Notes: generated by a model from the letters alone, not told the origin. 64,000 nucleotides of DNA from Symsagittifera roscoffensis (GCF_963678635.1 NC_087064.1:54508338-54572337); one strand, 5' to 3'; positions 11,349-22,174 are shown, counted from the stretch's first letter. Numbers and translations: made by a program.

Positions 11349-12460
11349 GTGTATGATAATCCTGAGTATGGGTTATAAAATGTGATGTAACCAATTGTCT
11401 TTTTGGTATATCTGTCGTATTTGTATATTACTTCAGTTGTTATAAATGGTGGTGGTAGTGATTGAGCTGTTATATTTGGCGGGTTTAATGGGTAGGGATG
11501 TTGAGTGATGTTGTTTAATTTAACCGTTATTTCAAATTTTAATTGTAGACTATTTTGTTGGAGTATTTGGATGTTATGATCACGAATGTCTTCGTGGATG
11601 TCTTGTCTATATTGTAGTCTATTGAGTGCCCAGTTATGGAGTCGGTTACTTTCTGGGTGTTGTCCAAATAATGGTGGAGGTGCTGTGAACGTATTCCAGT
11701 CTAGTCTTAAAGGAATATTTGTTGATGATTGTTCTCGATATCTAGCGTCGAGGTTATTTGGGAAATTTAAGTTAAAAGGCGTTGGTGAAATCTGGCTTGA
11801 TGGTGTTGATGGTAGTGATAATGTTTCTGGTAGTGATGAGGATGTTGTTGTATCCGTAGAAATATCTATTGGATCATTGATTAAATTTGGTTCACCTTGT
11901 GTGAATGATTGCGTTGTCCAATATGGTAGTCGTGATGTTTGATTTGGGGGGTTAAAGGGATTTTCACGTATTTGTTCAGATGTTGGTGTTGAACCTAAGT
12001 AATCTGAGGGTAGGCTTGAGGTGCTACGTTGTGAAAGAAGCGTAGGGGTTTCTGGTAATATACCAATGGGTTTTTCTGGAGTAGTTTTTGATGGGGATTG
12101 AGGTATATCAAAATGAACTCGGGGGGTTTGAAAATTTCTGTTTCGTCGAGGATGTATAATTTGTCTATTTATTTCGACTGTATTTTGATTTTGACTAAGA
12201 TTTCGTATTCTACTTAATTCTTGTGGTAGTGTTGGATATAAGTTATATGTTGGTTCACTTAAAGGTGCTTGTCGTTGAACTGGTTCTAGTGGTTCAGATA
12301 AACGAGTGTGTCGTTCTTCAAAGGTATATGGGTTATCTTGAAAGGAAATTCGTGTGGATGTTTGGGGGTTTTGGGTAGTTGAAGTAGGTGTTGGGTTATC
12401 TTGGGATGATGTCGGTGAAGACTGACTGTGTGATTGTTGGTTAGCAATTTTTGATGGTTT
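11336..12460 (-). CDS. 374-codon Pro/Ser/Thr/Gln-rich open frame without a start codon
   Basis: On the minus strand the frame is open from just after a TAA at 12461-12463 to TAA at 11336-11338, with no usable ATG. The translation is hydrophilic and rich in Pro, Ser, Thr, Asn and Gln, with a basic patch (HPRRNRN). Its end overlaps the env start: the env ATG lies within its last codons. In the first ~85 codons, changes between copies A and C are mostly synonymous (about 11 against 5 replacements). This argues that it is translated despite lacking a start. A CTAAC motif followed 14-20 nt later by CACACAG/TCAG near 12420-12440 could be a splice acceptor supplying a start from the leader. No domain is recognised. 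Confidence 0.6.
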   Translation of the reverse strand, partial: KPSKIANQQSHSQSSPTSSQDNPTPTSTTQNPQTSTRISFQDNPYTFEERHTRLSEPLEPVQRQAPLSEPTYNLYPTLPQELSRIRNLSQNQNTVEINRQIIHPRRNRNFQTPRVHFDIPQSPSKTTPEKPIGILPETPTLLSQRSTSSLPSDYLGSTPTSEQIRENPFNPPNQTSRLPYWTTQSFTQGEPNLINDPIDISTDTTTSSSLPETLSLPSTPSSQISPTPFNLNFPNNLDARYREQSSTNIPLRLDWNTFTAPPPLFGQHPESNRLHNWALNRLQYRQDIHEDIRDHNIQILQQNSLQLKFEITVKLNNITQHPYPLNPPNITAQSLPPPFITTEVIYKYDRYTKKTIGYITFYNPYSGLSYTCIF

Positions 12461-12473
12461 TTAGTTTATTCTT

Positions 12474-12662
12474 TTAGTGGAAAAATTTATGTTTATTATA
12501 GTATTCTTCTAGAAAAAGAATTAGGAGTATTGTTGCAAGGGCGAATGTGATGATTGCTTTCTTTATACATTTGCATATTGTCAAGATGAGGGATGATAGA
12601 AATGTTATAAAAATTACAAATAGTAAAAAAATATCTGTTCTACTAAAAATGGTTCGTATCAT
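12474..12662 (-). CDS. 62-residue small membrane protein, conserved between copies
   Basis: MIRTIFSRTD leads into a hydrophobic span of about 18 residues (IFLLFVIFITFLSSLILTI), a CKCIKK turn, a second span (AIITFALATILLILFL) and a short charged tail. It is predicted to be a two-span hairpin like viroporins or small accessory membrane proteins, but no family is recognised. The copy C counterpart (47986-48174) has the same length. Comparing codons by eye gives 11 synonymous and 3 conservative replacement differences, with no indel. That is a strong sign of purifying selection while the element was active. It lies between pol and the Pro-rich frame and was probably expressed from a spliced message. 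Confidence 0.75.
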   Translation of the reverse strand: MIRTIFSRTDIFLLFVIFITFLSSLILTICKCIKKAIITFALATILLILFLEEYYNKHKFFH

Positions 12663-13483
12663 TTAGATAAGTTTTGTGAATCGTACCTGTGGATATAGTC
12701 AATAGCTTTCGAAAGTTGGAGGTATAGTTCAAATAGGGAATAGAAAATTTAAAAAATATTGCAAAAAATGATTAAGATTATTACAAAAGATTCAAAGGTA
12801 TCAAAAAGAAATATGATTAAAAGTTTAAATATCGTTAAAAAGTTTATGAGAATGTTAAGAATTATGTTGACTGGTCGAGAGAAGAGCATTTAAGAAATGG
12901 CTTCTCGATCGAATATTTTTTGGTGTTTGAGGCAATTTTCAAGTGTGGTCGAATTATTTATTGGTTTTTTGACAAGTGGGTTGAGTTTTGTGAAAAATTG
13001 TTGGGGGCAAATTTTATGGTGATCGGGAGGTCTTCTTTTTCTTTATTTTTATTTGTCAAATGATCTGGGGTATTTTTGAGATTTTTATACTTTAGGCTAA
13101 TTAAAATGGTCGTTCTTTTACTTTAGGCTAATTTAACATATTTGTTTTGGGGGGTATTTGAGGTCTGAGTTGGGGAAATATTGTTGATTTTTGGGTTATT
13201 AGATAAGGGAGGGTTATGATATTATGGTGATATTTATTTTTGTTGTCAAGTTGGAGTGGTTTGCTTATTTTTGACCTGGAGGTCGCAAAATTATAGTTAT
13301 AGATATGCCTGGAGTTTAATATCGTTCGTCTAGTTGATTTGTGTTAGAGTTTGAGAAAGTGACGGATTGGATGAATCCTATTGGCTAATTATGAACTAGA
13401 GTCGCTGCGTGTTTGTCAGCATGTTATTTTGAAAAATGAAAGTTCAAAATATTTCAGAGGTGCAAAGATTATGAAATATAAAA
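12663..13483 (-). other. Non-coding spacer between pol and the small membrane protein gene
   Basis: About 820 bp with no sizeable conserved frame, yet it aligns along its length with 47166-47985 of copy C. It contains two near-exact copies of tactttaggctaatt about 30 bp apart (near 13090 and 13121). It may hold splice or transcriptional signals. Nothing specific can be assigned. Confidence 0.45.
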
Positions 13484-16400
13484 TTAAAGCTTTTGAAATT
13501 CGACTTTCTTTAATATTTTAGATTGTGGGATGAATGTTTTATAATTTTTACGTGGTTGATTTCTAAGTCGTGATGACTCTCTATGTTCTGATTTGTCGAT
13601 TTGTTCTTGGGGTATTATTTTTTCTGTCAATTTTCTATTTTTTCTTTCTTTTTGAGGTATATTTTGATCTAGCTTTTTTGTATTGTTTTTCGTTGTAGTT
13701 GATTTTTTATTTTGGTTTTCGAGATGAATGTCATGTTGTTCCTTTGTTTTATTCTCCGTATGTGGGTTATTTTGAATAACTTTTAAACCTGTGAAAGAAT
13801 ATAATTGAGTTAGTTCGCATAGTGCGTATTCTTTTGGGTAATAAGGTAATAGATTGTTTCGATGTTGAACAATTTCTTTTTTATCTGAGTCGGTGATTTT
13901 ATATGTGACATCAGTGGGTTTGGCAATTATTTGGTATGGTCCTCTACGAAGGGGTTGTAATTTTTTAGAAATTCCTTTTTGAGTGTTAAAATTGGGTATT
14001 AAAACAAATGTTCCAATTTTTAAATCGGAGGCTGGTGTAAAGCGTGAATTTATTTGTTCATTAATGTTTTGCCTTTGTAACAACTTTTTTGTTACTTTTT
14101 GGTAAATTTCATTGTGTTTTTTATCTCTGTTTAAAATCCATTCGGTGTGTGTACCGGAGGCTAATTTAAGAATTTGTGGGTGATGAAAATGATCTTCATC
14201 GTGCGTGTGTAAAGGTAGGTTATAACAAATTGAGTCTTTGTTCGGTTGACAATGACTTTGTGCATTTTTATGAGAGTTTGCTGTAAACATAATTGGTTTG
14301 CGTGGCTTTTGATTAAAAACCATTTCATATGGTGACATTCCTAGAGATGTCATGATTTGTGAATTATATGCTAAGGGAAATAGTTTTACATCTGCTGACC
14401 ATTCGGTGTATTTTGTATCATTTCCATTGATGATACATCTAAGATATTCTTGTAGTGAACGGTTCATACCTTCGACTAAGCCGTTTGTCCAAGGTGCGTG
14501 AGATGTACGTGGTTTGTGTTTGATGTTATATAAATGACATAGTGTGATGATTTCATTATTTATGAATTCCGTACCGTTGTCTGTAACTAAAATTTCTGGT
14601 AGTCCGAATTTGGCTATTCAGTGTTCATAAAGTGTTGTGTAAGCGTAATAAGCGTTACAATGTGGTACTGGGCTAAGTGCTACATAATGTGTAAATGCGT
14701 CAACAATTACCATAATGTAGGAGTTTCCTTCGGATGATGGTGAAATTGGTCCTTTTGTATCAAATGAAATACGGTGGTTGAAGTACAAACTTTGTCCTTT
14801 AAAGTCTTGTTTTTGTGCTATTTGTTTTTGGTTTGGATAAGGTTTATTTAGCTGATATACTATACAATCATTGCATAGTACTTTTATCCAAATTGGTGCA
14901 TTTGGAAAATAAAAGTTTTGTATGAAATTTGAATATGTTTTCTCTGATCCAGAGTGTCCTTTAATGTTTTGTGTATGTGAGATATTAAAAGCTATGAGAA
15001 TCATACTTAAAGGGAGACAGGGAACTGTAGATTCATTTAATTGGTATTCTAGAAGGTCTGTGTTTTCATTAATTGTTGTATTATTAAATTTTCGAAAATA
15101 TCGAAGGAGTGTTTTATTTCCTAATATTGTTGTATCTGCCTTTACGGGTTTAGTTTTATATTTGTGCCATGATTTTAGTTGTCTAATTATTGGGTCAAAT
15201 TTTGATATTGTTTCAAAGTATTAATTGTAATTTTATCTGTTGGGGGGAGAAAAATGTTTTCTATTTCTAATTTAGATAAAGGAATTGTATCAAGTGGGTC
15301 ATGGAGGTCAAAAACTTGATTTATTGTGTATTTTGAATCGTTTGTTTGTGGTCCTGATAAATTTATTTTATCAGTTAGATTTTCTTTTTCAATTAATGGA
15401 AAAAGGTCTTTTTTATGCGGGTGTTGTTTTTCTCTTTTTTGTTGGGTGTTATTTTTTATCCATTGTGAATATGGAATTGGTTTAAAAGTTGATGTTCCAA
15501 GTAGATCAACTTCGTAGTGGTTATTTTGGCAATCTAAATAAAGTGGGAAGTGTTGTAGATTATTTATTTGTGATTGTTCAACGTCAGTTTTTACTGCATA
15601 TTTGCATTCTAGTCGGGGTGATGTTTCGTTTTCTGCAAGGTAAAATTTTATATTTTTGGGTATTTCAACTGTAGTTTTACGTGTAAGTAATTCAGGTGGT
15701 GTATTTCGACTTAAAGTGTCTGGTAATGCAAGATTTTTTCCTGCTGTCCAAACTATATGTAAGTTTGGGAATTTCATTAGAATTAATTGAAATCTATAAA
15801 CTCGGTGATTTGGATTAGATTTTTGTGTAAAGAGAAAAATGATTGGTTTGTGATCTGTGAATAGAACTGTTGGATGTTTTGATCCAAGTATCAGAAATTC
15901 ATACTCTGTTAGTGTATATATTATGGCTGTACATTCTCTCATTAGAGTTGAGAGTCGTAGCTCTGCTTGAGTGAATAATCGAGAATTTGCTGATATAAGA
16001 TTCATTTTGTTTGTGCCATTGTGTGATTGTAATAATGCTGCGCCGATGCCAAAATTCGAAGTATCGCACATTGCATAGAATGGTTGTTTGGATCTGGAAT
16101 TGTATTCGAAATTTGTTCAGTTAAGAGTTTTTTAATTTCTTCAAATCGTGCTTGATGTTCTGTGTTCCATTCAAAATTATTTTGTTGTCTAAGTATATTA
16201 TAGAATGGTCTTAGGTATAATTGCATATTATAGACATATTTGCTTAAAAAATTTAACATTCCAAGGAATTCTTGGATTTTCTTTTTGTTTGTTGGTGGTT
16301 GGAGCTTCTGAATAGCATCAATGCGTGATTTTAATGGAGTGATTGTTTTTCTTTCTATATTGTGTCCTAAGAATTTAACTCGTGTTAAAAAGAAGTGTGA

Positions 16401-18092
16401 TTTGTCGGGGGCGGCCTTCAGATTTTCGTTCTGAAGTATTTTGTGATAATGTTCTAAAACATTAAACATTTCTTCTTTTGTCTGTGATTGCATAAAAACA
16501 TCGTCTAGATAGGTGATTGCGTTTTTCTTAAGTGTTAGTGGTCTAAAAATTTTACTCATAAAAGCTGAAAATGCTGCTGGTCCTATGGATATTCCATAGA
16601 TTAGGCGGTTGAATTCATATTGTTGATTTCCAATAACAAATTGTGTTAAACGTCATGATTGTTCATCTAGTGGCATTTGATTGTATGCACTATTCATATC
16701 TGCGGTTGTAAAGTATTTTCAGTTTATTTTTGTTAAAACAACTTGTATTGGTTCAATAGGCCAATTGCATTTTGATTCGTCTATTAGTGAATTAAGATAT
16801 CTAGCGTCTAAAAATATTTTTAATGATTCTCCTTTTGCTAAGTTGATAACAGGGTTAATAAATGTGTTACCTTTTGGTTGTTCTTCTTTGTTTACCGGTG
16901 AGATGATTTTGTATTGCTCTAAAATATCGAGTAATCTGTTCACTTTATCGTGTAAATGAATTGGTACTTTACTTGCTCTTTGTTTTTTGAAAACTGCGTC
17001 AGGTTTTGACGGGAGGTGTAGTGATGAACTGATTTTGCCAACATCAAATTTGGATGTTGCATAGACTGATGAATATTTTATTAGCTGTTTTGCTAACTTA
17101 TCAAATTCGTCTTGTGTTATTTGTGAATGTTGGAAGTTAAACATTGTTAAAAACTTCTGTTGATCCTCTGTATAGTTATTTATGTTGAATGTAGGTTTGA
17201 AAAATGGGGTTTTTGTGAAATAATCTCTATTTCTTTTTTCATTACTTATTATATTATTTATGGATAATTCTTCATTAAGAATTGTGGATTGACAAATATC
17301 TAATAATTGGAGTATATTATTTACGCGGTATGCTTTTTCGTGTACTGGTGATATCGTAGCGTTGGTTTCGCAATATCCCAAAAGTCCTAAAGGTAATGTT
17401 ACTTGATAGGGTGTATTATTGTATACATGTAAGGAAATAATATCTGATTTCGAGTTTTTCAAATATTTTATGGATGAAATTGTGATTTTGAAAAATTTAT
17501 GAATAGGTTTGAATTCAAAGTCTGACATATAGAGTTGTTGTTTATTTTGTTTTTTATCATATTGGTGAACTTGTTTTATTGAAAAATTATATATGTTTCC
17601 TGATAGTGGTTTCAGGTGTTTTCTTTGTTGGTTATATATTGGATAAAATTTTGAAAAGAATGGTGGTTGTTTATTTAATCTTTGAAAAAATGTTAGGGAT
17701 GTGTCTTTTGTTTTTGTGTATTTATCTTTGATTAGTATTTTACTATTCAAGATAGATGTTGATTGTTGGTATATATTTAGAGATAAATGGTATTCCAATG
17801 ATATTGTGTTTAATATCAGTGATATGAAATATTTGTTTAAATGGCTTATTTAAAATTTTATTTTGCTCTATTGTTCTTGTGGGGAGAAGAAGTAATTGAA
17901 TTTTTCCATAGTTTACCAATGTTGATCCTTGTGCTGTTGCTAGTTTACTGGAGGTTTCAAGAGGTGTTAGTTTTGGGTGTAATGTTTTTATCTCATTCGA
18001 TGTGGGAATGTTTATTATGTTTGATTCTGCTCCTGAATCAATAAAAAAATCAATTTTCAAGATCTGGTGGTTGAAATTCTTTGTTTCTTGGA
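13484..18092 (-). pseudogene. pol: pol: protease, reverse transcriptase, RNase H, integrase (copy A, broken)
   Basis: Domains in order: aspartic protease with FFIDSGAESN (near 18040); RT with YLDD at 16500-16511; RNase H with CDTSNFGIGAALLQ (acidic residue), ELRLSTLMRE and FTDHKP; integrase with an H-H/CIVY remnant of the zinc-binding region, catalytic D in SFDTKGP, VTDNG near 14571-14587 and E in NGLVEG; then a GPYQII (GPY/F) motif and a Lys-rich tail ending at 13484. Lesions: frameshift near 17770 between protease and RT; TGA at 16719-16721 and 16653-16655 in RT; one-base deletion near 16090; frameshift near 15200; TGA at 14618-14620 in integrase. The second Cys of the integrase CxxC is Tyr here and Cys in copy C. 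The protease frame is +1 relative to the end of gag with a ~40-nt overlap, which fits +1 frameshift expression or a later indel. Confidence 0.9.
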
Positions 18093-18969
18093 CTTTCTAA
18101 GAGAAATGGTATTGTCCAAATTTTTTCTTTGGGTTGTTCTTTTTGTATATTTTGATAGATGTGATTTGTATTCAAGCATTTTGTTTTGTCATTTTCATTG
18201 GATTGATTTGTAGTGTTGATTTCGTTAGTTTCTTGTGCCGTTTGTGTGGAATGGATGGGTTCAATATAATAATTGTGAAGGAGTTCTAATTGATTTTCAT
18301 ATATGTGTGGTGAAAAAGGTTGTTCATATATAATAGGTTCGTAGTCGTTTTCGACTGCTTTCATATTTATGGAGATAGTGTTTTCTGTATCACTTTCTGA
18401 ATCTGATGATCCACAGTTTATTTGATTTAGTTGTAGTTCGTCATTTACTGTGTCATCAATACCTGGGGGGTCTGATGTTGTTTCTGGATTTGATTGTACT
18501 TGGTTAATATGTCTTTGATGTTTAGGTGTACTACTTCTGTGGCGATTGTTAGAATTATTATAATGGTTATTATTTCTGTGTGGTGATTGGAAATAATTTC
18601 TATAACGATTATTGTAACTTGAATGTCAATTTTGTGAATTATTTCGTGATCTGTTTTGATAATTATTGTTGGGTCTGTTATAGTTTGATCTGTTATATGA
18701 GTTATTCCTTGATCGATTGTTCGGGTAATTCTGGTTTCGGTTGTTTGAATAACTTGTATTTCGATTATTGGAGAGTTCCTATTTCTATTATATGATGAGT
18801 TCCGTGACTGATTGTTTGGATAGTATTTATTCCTTGATTGAGAATTAAATCTAGAAACAAATTGTGTTGTATTTGAATTTGATCTGGAGTAGTTATTTTG
18901 ACTATTCGGTCTATTGTAATGATTTTGTGACGAATTTTGTGTATTTCTTCGTTCTGGTGATCTTCCTCT
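18050..18969 (-). pseudogene. gag: C-terminal extension of gag (R/N-rich tail), broken off in copy A
   Basis: Past the TAA at 18970-18972 the gag frame resumes (RGRSPERRNTQN) and encodes an Arg/Asn/Ser/Tyr-rich low-complexity segment. After a frameshift near 18780 it runs into an acidic 104-codon part starting MKAVENDYEPI and ends with TGA at 18050-18052, overlapping the protease frame. In copies B and C the TAA position reads TAT, so the tail was probably part of Gag. That would make Gag about 1200 residues long. RNA-binding is a likely role of the R/N-rich part, by composition only. Confidence 0.55.
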
Positions 18970-21732
18970 TTAACTTGAGTTATATGGTGATTGGGTTCTC
19001 GTGTAATTGGTATTGTTCGGAAGTGGTTTTCCTGAACTGTTGTTGCTGTATACAATTTTGTTTGGTAGATTTTGATCTTTCTTCTTGTATTGATAGAATG
19101 ATTTACTTGGTTCTTTATATTTTTGAGGTTTGTTTTGATTGTCCTGTTGTTTTTGTCTACATTCAGAAATACTATGTCCGTATCGTCGGCAATAATTACA
19201 CCATTTTTTGAAAGATGGTTTGCCTTTAAATTTTGGGTGTTTTTCATAAATATTGAGTATTTCAGTGATTTTTTCAACGAGGTCTGTATCTGAATCCTGT
19301 ATATTGTTGATATTTGTGGTATTTGTTTCAATTCGGTTAATATATTGTAATTTCAGATTTTCTGTTTCTTCAAGTTTCATTGTGATTTCCGCTTGCTCTA
19401 GTTTGTCTACTAGTTTTCGAAAATCTAAATCGGGCTCTCGAATTGAGGAGGGATGGGATGCTCTCTTTTTTATTGCTATTTTCCTTAATTGAGGTGTTAA
19501 GGTCATCATTAAGATTTCTGTCATTTTCGTGTTTTTATAGTCGTGTGTATTTAATGAATATGCTTTTCGAACTAGTGTTTCGATACGTACTGCTAATTGT
19601 TTGATGGTTTCATTTGGTAATCTGCGAATTTCATTACATAAAACTTTTTGTTGTTGTTTATTTCTTTCGGAGTCAAACATTTTTGAAAATTCTTGTGTAA
19701 ATCTTTTCCAATTTGATTTTATTTCTATAGGCAATACTGAAAACCATTTTTGGGCTGCGCCGTCTAAGGTTGTCTGTATCAACGCTGTGCGGCGATGTAT
19801 CCAATTTTGATGTAGTGGCGTATTAATTGGTTCAGGTCCTATATTTAAAATTAAATTTGCTGTTACTGCATTTAAATAATCTTCTACAGAATATTCAGGG
19901 TCTGTTCCTGTGAATACCATTAATGGTTTGTTTGATGTTATTGATGATCCACCCATAAGGTATGGATTCATTGTCATTTGTAATGATTCTGCGGCATTTG
20001 GCATTTTTGAAAAATTTGAAAGTTGATTTTTTGTTATTTCGTGTTGTTGAAGGTAATAAGGGAGTGGTATTTCATTTTGCATTTGTGTTGGTTGATACGA
20101 GTGTGTAATCATTGGGTTTTGTGGCTGAATTGGTTGAAAAGATTGTGTATTAATTGGGTTTTGCATTTGTATTGGTTGTTGATTTTGTGTATCTATTGGG
20201 TGTGGAGAAAAAATTCTATGATTTGTATATGGTTTCTGCACTCTTTGTCCACGATATTCTTGAGTGTATGGTGCAAATATTTCTGGTTGTAAATAATCAT
20301 CATCAGAGGATAGATAATCCGTTTGATGAGATGCTTGTTTTTTATTTTTATTCTGTTGAAAGAATGGGTAATTTTCACTACGATCCTGTGGAGGATGTGA
20401 ATTAGTTTGAAAACTTACTGAGTTGGTTGTTGTCATTGGATTATCCCAATATTGAGATCTTATCTGATTATTATGATTTTTTCGTGGGGGATAGTTTGTT
20501 TTTGATGAATGTGTGTAATTATATTTGTGTTCCGCAAAAGTGTTTCTTTTGAATGTTCTGTGTGTTTTTGACGGTATTGTCATGGGTCTATATGTTTGAT
20601 AATCCATTTGTGGATATTTTGGAGCAACCGAAGGTTTAACGGTTGATTGTAAGGTTACCTGTGCTAGTGAAGTGTTTGTATTTCTTGGTGTTGTTAAATT
20701 TGGACGTATCGGTGAAATACTTTGTTGTGTAGTTGTTGTTGTTTGGACGATTTCTTCATTTGTGAAGTGTGATGGTGTTTGAACATCTTGTTGAGTGAGG
20801 TTCCTAGTTCCATTAAGGTTTTCATTGTGTATGACAGTCGAATTTAAACTATTATTTCGCGTATCGGGTAAAAATGTATTGTAGTTTATTGGTGTTGCAT
20901 CAATGGATAATGGTATTACCCTTACATAATCTCTTACATAAGATATTGTACTTATTGCCTGACTTGAGATTGATTGTGGGATATTTATGAATGCATAATG
21001 ACACCATTCGGGGTCCCAAACGTAGTCTGATTGTTCTGTGATGGCGGTATCATCGTTTGAATTTTGGGGTCTGAAATTTTTTCTTGCTTGTGAAATTAAA
21101 TCTATATTATGTGTGAAATAATCTATTATAAACCATGCCAAAATTTTTTGTAAGTCATGTTTTGTATGTTGTGAAACTTCATCTTTAGTGAAATTTTCTT
21201 TAATTATATGTAGAAAAGTTGAGAATAGTGTAATTTCATGTCGTACCTTTATATGTTTGGATGTCTCATTCGGTGAGATATGCGGGATTGGGTTTTCGTT
21301 TTCTAATTTTGAAATATAACTATATATTATTGCAAAAACTTCATTAGTAAATATGGAGTTTGCTCTTTGTGAGTTATGATATTGTATGCTTTTTATATAT
21401 TCTGAGAACACTTTTGAAAATTCTAAATCAAGATCGTCTGTTTGAATTACATATTTGCGGTGATTCGGGTTTGGTGAGCTGAATTCTATGGTGTAGATTC
21501 CGTATTGTTGTGTTAAATTACATATATCTTTCAGATAGTGATCAATAATCTGTCTTTTTATTTTTACATCTGGGAACTCTGTTTTACATGGGCTAATTCC
21601 GGGTTCAAACAAATTTAGGAGAAAGATCTTGCAAAGATCATGTTGTCCTCTACTATCGGGTGCATCTACTAGGAAGGGGTAGATATCGTCATCGTCTGGA
21701 CTATCTTCACTTGGAGTGTGTGTTTGGCTCAA
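18970..21732 (-). CDS. gag: Gag polyprotein, longest surviving copy (920 codons)
   Basis: The start at 21732 lies inside the end of the upstream 155-codon ORF (26-nt overlap, different frame). Residues 1 to ~290 form a folded-looking N-terminal domain that I do not recognise. Residues ~290-600 are rich in Gln, Asn, Pro and Thr. Residues ~604-790 look like a retrotransposon capsid domain (FTGTDPEYSVEDYLNAV, then AAQKWFSVLP and LVRKAYSL). A CCHC zinc knuckle follows with C845, C848, H853 and C858. Ordinary Gypsy Gags are 300-500 residues, so the N-terminal ~560 residues are extra. Copies B and C have the same protein interrupted by nonsense and frameshift changes, and their first knuckle Cys is Phe. 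The stop at 18970 is probably a late nonsense change. Confidence 0.85.
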   Translation of the reverse strand: MSQTHTPSEDSPDDDDIYPFLVDAPDSRGQHDLCKIFLLNLFEPGISPCKTEFPDVKIKRQIIDHYLKDICNLTQQYGIYTIEFSSPNPNHRKYVIQTDDLDLEFSKVFSEYIKSIQYHNSQRANSIFTNEVFAIIYSYISKLENENPIPHISPNETSKHIKVRHEITLFSTFLHIIKENFTKDEVSQHTKHDLQKILAWFIIDYFTHNIDLISQARKNFRPQNSNDDTAITEQSDYVWDPEWCHYAFINIPQSISSQAISTISYVRDYVRVIPLSIDATPINYNTFLPDTRNNSLNSTVIHNENLNGTRNLTQQDVQTPSHFTNEEIVQTTTTTQQSISPIRPNLTTPRNTNTSLAQVTLQSTVKPSVAPKYPQMDYQTYRPMTIPSKTHRTFKRNTFAEHKYNYTHSSKTNYPPRKNHNNQIRSQYWDNPMTTTNSVSFQTNSHPPQDRSENYPFFQQNKNKKQASHQTDYLSSDDDYLQPEIFAPYTQEYRGQRVQKPYTNHRIFSPHPIDTQNQQPIQMQNPINTQSFQPIQPQNPMITHSYQPTQMQNEIPLPYYLQQHEITKNQLSNFSKMPNAAESLQMTMNPYLMGGSSITSNKPLMVFTGTDPEYSVEDYLNAVTANLILNIGPEPINTPLHQNWIHRRTALIQTTLDGAAQKWFSVLPIEIKSNWKRFTQEFSKMFDSERNKQQQKVLCNEIRRLPNETIKQLAVRIETLVRKAYSLNTHDYKNTKMTEILMMTLTPQLRKIAIKKRASHPSSIREPDLDFRKLVDKLEQAEITMKLEETENLKLQYINRIETNTTNINNIQDSDTDLVEKITEILNIYEKHPKFKGKPSFKKWCNYCRRYGHSISECRQKQQDNQNKPQKYKEPSKSFYQYKKKDQNLPNKIVYSNNSSGKPLPNNTNYTRTQSPYNSS

Positions 21733-22174
21733 TTTTTCGTTTAATGACTGTTAATAGGTAATTATCGATGTGTCTAATTGGTTGATTCCAATTATACAAG
21801 TGTACTGGTTTGTGTTTGTATTGCTTTTTTATTCTTCTTTTTCCTCTTTTTGATGAATTTGAAGTTGTTTCTGAGTCTGAAAAATATAATTGATCGTGGA
21901 TGGGGCAATTTTTATCTATAGATTCTTTTAATTTATAAAGTTCGTCTAAACTGTTGGCTTCTGATTCTGAAAATGCGTTTCTATTTTTGGAAAATCTTTT
22001 TCGTGTTATTTGTCTTTGTTTGGTTATTATTTTCTTTTTTGGTGTTTGTCGTTTTGTTCTAATATATCCAACTGTTTGTGTATGAGGTGTGATTACAAGG
22101 TCATATTTTTTGTTATCTATTTCACAGTTGTGTAAAACGATTGTTTGTTTATTAACTAGATTTTCAAATGACAT
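21707..22174 (-). CDS. 155-residue basic protein overlapping the gag start
   Basis: MSFENLVNKQTIVL opens a protein with a Lys/Arg-rich middle (RTKRQTPKKKIITKQRQ), an acidic Ser-rich stretch (LYFSDSETTSNSS) and a nuclear-localisation-like cluster (KRGKRRIKK). Its TGA stop lies 26 nt inside the gag frame. An intact counterpart of the same length is in copy C (39557-40024) and a frameshifted one in copy B. No family is recognised. Basic composition, a position before gag and the overlap are reminiscent of regulatory nucleic-acid-binding proteins of complex retroviruses. That role is only inferred. Confidence 0.65.
   Translation of the reverse strand: MSFENLVNKQTIVLHNCEIDNKKYDLVITPHTQTVGYIRTKRQTPKKKIITKQRQITRKRFSKNRNAFSESEANSLDELYKLKESIDKNCPIHDQLYFSDSETTSNSSKRGKRRIKKQYKHKPVHLYNWNQPIRHIDNYLLTVIKRKIEPNTHSK

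Noticed and set aside
19253-20405. Plus-strand frames opposite gag of copy A, and minus-strand frames opposite gag of B and C
   Set aside because: They mirror each other across copies only because gag is conserved. They are hydrophobic, Leu/Val/Cys-rich antisense translations of Gln/Asn-rich gag codons.
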